Source: Psychromonas sp. | GTDB lineage: Bacteria > Pseudomonadota > Gammaproteobacteria > Enterobacterales > Psychromonadaceae | Direction of reading: 5' to 3' | DNA length: 7,376 nt | NCBI GenBank assembly: GCA_023145575.1 | Contig: JAGLDN010000382.1 | Location: forward strand, 1-7,376 | Part shown: piece after piece, positions 5,407 through 7,376 of the stretch | Layout of the letters: the number at the start of each line of letters is the position of its first letter | Position numbering within the stretch: the first letter of the stretch is position 1 | Position numbers and translations under genes: made by a program | Notes under the pieces: generated by a model | The model's database searches: none | What the model was told of the DNA's origin: nothing | The model's input: only the letters and a program-made list of their open reading frames with translations

Positions 5407-7155
5407 TCACATACGTTCCAAAGTATTAATTCCGAGCAAATGCAGACCTTTTTGCAATCTCTTTGCAGTTAGAGCCGCAAGTTTTAGGCGACTTTGCCTT
5501 TGACTATCTGTCTCGGCAATTAAGATTGGACAAGCTTCATAAAAACTTGAAAATGCCCCAGCAACTTCATATAGGTAGCCACATAATAAATGCGGAAGAC
5601 CTTGTTGTCCAACTTGGTTAATCACGTCATTAAACTGCATAAGCTTATTAGCCAAAACAATTTCTTTTTCGTGCGTGAAGGCAACATCGCCTGTAAGTCC
5701 ATCTAGATCAATCTTCGCTTTATTAAAAATACTTACGACTCGTACATAAGCGTATAAAAGATAGGGCGCGGTATTTCCCTCAAAACTGAGCATAGTTTCA
5801 AAGCTAAAAGTATAATTACTGGTGCGATTTTTTGATAAGTCAGCATATTTAACCGAAGATATTCCAATAACACGCGCAATTTGTTGAAGATCTTCTTCAC
5901 TTCTGTGTATGTTTTTTTCTTTTACTAATACATAGGCGCGATCGGTAGCTTCTGTGAGTAGATCCGCTAATTTGGGTGTTGCCCCTGTACGTGTTTTAAA
6001 TGGGCGTCCATCTTGTCCCATCACTGTACCGAATGCCATGAATTCAAGCTTAGTGTCTTGCTTTACAAAATGAGCTTGACGGGCAACTTCAAATACCTGT
6101 TGGAAATGCAACGCTTGCCGCGCATCGACAAAATAAAGTACGCGATCTGCATTTAAAATCTCTTGGCGATAACGAAGCGCAGCTAAATCAGACGTTGCAT
6201 ATAAAAACCCTCCGTCTTTCTTTTGAATGATGACAGGCACTGATTCGCCATTTTTATTTTTAAAGTTATCTAAGAATACACATTTTGCGCCTTGACTTTC
6301 TTTTAATAAACCCTTTGCCTCGAGTGCTTTCATAACATCAGCAAGATCATCATTGTAAGCACTTTCGCCACGGACATCGTCAGTTGTTAAACTAACGCCT
6401 AAGCGTTCGTAGGCCTCTTGACAATGTGAAAGACTCATCGTTTTAAACTCTTTCCAGAGTATAAGGCATTCATTATTACCCTTTTGTAAGGCAACAACCA
6501 GCTCTCTGGCGCGTGATGCAAATGCATCTGATTCATCAAAACGACATTTTGCAGCACGATAAAAAACCTCAAGATTTGCAAGGGTTTTGTTAATTACTTC
6601 GCCTTTTCCGCGTAACTCTTCCATATACGCGAGCAACATGCCAAATTGTGTTCCCCAATCGCCAACATGATTTTGACGGATAACCTTATTTCCTAGAAAT
6701 TCAAGTGTTCTAGCAACCGCATCACCAATAATGGTAGATCTAAGGTGTCCTACATGCATTTCTTTTGCAAGGTTTGGTGATGAGTAATCAACAACAATGG
6801 TTTGTGGCGTTGCGCTAATTTTCACCTTTAAATGCGAATTGTCATAAGCACTAGCAACTTGTAACTCAAGATAATGAGGGTTAAGAAAAAAATTAATGAA
6901 CCCAGGCCCTGCAATTTCCATTTTAAGAATAAGATCAGATACTGGTATATTTTGTACAATTATTTGAGCGAGTTCACGAGGATTCTGTTTTAATGGCTTT
7001 GCTAAAATTAGTGCAAGATTATTAGCAAAGTCGCCATGAGATTTATCTTTGGTCCGGTCAATTGTAATACGAGGCTCAATATCCTTAGGAATAATGCCTT
7101 GTGAATGTAAAGTGGCAATGGATTGCTCAAGTAATTTTTGAATTTTCGTTTTCAT
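5407..7155 (-). CDS. argS: Arginyl-tRNA synthetase
   Basis: ArgRS charges tRNA-Arg with arginine using ATP in the cytoplasm and is essential for translation. The 582-residue protein is close to the E. coli length (577). It has the N-terminal tRNA-recognition domain with AGPGFINFFLN (82-92), the class I HIGH motif as HVGHLRST (134-141) inside DYSSPNLAKEMHVGH, the QNHVGDWGTQFG block (161-172), the KMSKS-loop counterpart GRPFKTRTG (383-391), SSVKYADLSKNR (433-444), and the C-terminal anticodon-binding DALR domain ending RLQKGLHLLGINTLERM. I start at the ATG at 7155. A TTG at 7173 would add six residues, but AGGT near 7167-7164 and the family N-terminus favour 7155. It is the first gene of the minus-strand block and is followed one base later by the SPOR gene. 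Confidence 0.97.
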   Translation of the reverse strand: MKTKIQKLLEQSIATLHSQGIIPKDIEPRITIDRTKDKSHGDFANNLALILAKPLKQNPRELAQIIVQNIPVSDLILKMEIAGPGFINFFLNPHYLELQVASAYDNSHLKVKISATPQTIVVDYSSPNLAKEMHVGHLRSTIIGDAVARTLEFLGNKVIRQNHVGDWGTQFGMLLAYMEELRGKGEVINKTLANLEVFYRAAKCRFDESDAFASRARELVVALQKGNNECLILWKEFKTMSLSHCQEAYERLGVSLTTDDVRGESAYNDDLADVMKALEAKGLLKESQGAKCVFLDNFKNKNGESVPVIIQKKDGGFLYATSDLAALRYRQEILNADRVLYFVDARQALHFQQVFEVARQAHFVKQDTKLEFMAFGTVMGQDGRPFKTRTGATPKLADLLTEATDRAYVLVKEKNIHRSEEDLQQIARVIGISSVKYADLSKNRTSNYTFSFETMLSFEGNTAPYLLYAYVRVVSIFNKAKIDLDGLTGDVAFTHEKEIVLANKLMQFNDVINQVGQQGLPHLLCGYLYEVAGAFSSFYEACPILIAETDSQRQSRLKLAALTAKRLQKGLHLLGINTLERM

Positions 7156-7191
7156 GAACAATAAACCTATCAACCAATAAAATAAACATTA

Positions 7192-7220
7192 ATTCTACCG
7201 TTAATGATGGACAATAACTA
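7192..7220 (-). promoter_or_regulatory. Candidate sigma-70 promoter of argS
   Basis: TAGTTA (7220-7215) and TAGAAT (7197-7192) on the minus strand are 17 bases apart. The -10 matches TATAAT at five of six positions and the -35 only at three of six. It would start transcription near 7185, leaving a leader of about 30 bases. An alternative pair further upstream is TTGCAC (7275-7270) with TATAGG (7253-7248), inside the IS66 relic. Confidence 0.35.
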
Positions 7221-7286
7221 GAGGTGGGTTATCTTTTCTTGTTCATACCTATACCCATGTGACGTAAAAGTGCAAATTCAGCAAGG

Positions 7287-7311
7287 GAAATAGTACCAAG
7301 CTGCCAGGCAT
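7287..7311 (+). repeat. 25-base repeat, copy 2 (inverted relative to 866-890)
   Basis: It differs from the reverse complement of 866-890 at three positions, two of them transitions (the third is G versus C at the first base). The pair sits 6.4 kb apart in inverted orientation, flanking the serine protease and the argS-hslU block. Confidence 0.75.
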
Positions 7312-7344
7312 AAAATTAAAGCCTAGTTATTCTAAGTCGAAATT

Positions 7345-7368
7345 TTATAACAGCGCTAATTGTTATAA
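7345..7368. repeat. 8-base perfect inverted repeat near the relic B end
   Basis: TTATAACA (7345-7352) and TGTTATAA (7361-7368) are perfect complements around an 8-base loop. The stem is almost all A/T and no T run follows, so it is not a convincing terminator. The left arm is shared with relic A but the right arm is not, so its relation to the element's end is unclear. Confidence 0.4.
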
Positions 7369-7376
7369 GTTTCCTT

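Larger units (their letters stand above)
7241..7376 (+). mobile_element. IS66-family element relic B (3' end only, runs off window)
   Basis: This stretch carries no intact gene but resembles the 3' end of the IS66 relic at 755-1260, in opposite orientation. The 25-base core at 7287-7311 matches the reverse complement of 866-890 at 22 positions. Translated, KCKFSKGNSTKLPGIKL (7270-7320) parallels KCNVTSANSAKLLGM of relic A and would be the degenerate transposase C-terminus. Further on, TTCTAAGTCG with a TTTTATAACA run (7330-7352) parallels a similar string at 790-762 (minus). The left boundary is uncertain. The identification rests on relic A, since the IDNN signature is not present here. Confidence 0.55.

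Noticed and set aside
5272..5472. Plus-strand open frame of 66 codons
   Set aside because: It is antisense to the SPOR gene and the end of argS and resembles no family I know.
7156..7173. TTG start extending argS by six residues
   Set aside because: The ATG at 7155 has a plausible ribosome site and gives the normal ArgRS N-terminus.
1..7376. CRISPR array, tRNA, rRNA or a defence or toxin-antitoxin system
   Set aside because: I saw no regularly spaced repeats, no tRNA- or rRNA-like sequence and no gene pair of a known defence type.

Overview
The window looks like a low-GC gammaproteobacterial chromosome. The conserved block argS, SPOR-domain protein, hslV, hslU, all on the minus strand, occurs in this order in several gammaproteobacteria (from memory, Pseudomonas, Legionella and Coxiella). 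Close similarity of HslV and HslU to their E. coli counterparts supports the class. The A/T-rich base composition makes a Legionellales-type organism my best guess, but the rank below class is an inference.

Layout. Positions 1-1260 are a gene graveyard with three decayed remnants in a row: the C-terminal part of a WbuB-like group 4 glycosyltransferase (+), the C-terminal third of a quinone oxidoreductase of the zinc-type alcohol dehydrogenase superfamily (+), and the 3' part of an IS66-family transposase (-). All carry several in-frame stops and/or frameshifts. Positions 1261-1684 hold no recognisable gene. An intact secreted chymotrypsin-fold serine protease follows (1685-2389, +), with a TTG start and a good Shine-Dalgarno. 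It converges on the housekeeping block across a 225-base gap.

The housekeeping block reads leftwards: argS (7155-5407), a one-base gap, a membrane-anchored SPOR-domain protein (5405-4857), a 354-base gap, hslV (4502-3975) and hslU (3949-2615). HslV (proteolytic Thr) and HslU (AAA+ unfoldase) form one ATP-dependent protease. The gap before hslV contains a near-perfect sigma-32 heat-shock promoter (CTTGAAA, 13 bases, CCCCATAT), so hslVU is a heat-shock unit separable from argS-SPOR. Its roughly 190-base leader has an inverted repeat, unusual C and A runs and a possible anti-Shine-Dalgarno.

Upstream of argS (about 7241-7376, +) lies a second, heavily decayed copy of the same IS66 3' end found at 755-1260, in opposite orientation. 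Two IS66 relics therefore flank the block about 6.4 kb apart.

I did not find a clearly new multi-gene system. The most notable items are the paired IS66 relics, the serine protease surviving beside decayed genes, and the hslVU leader.
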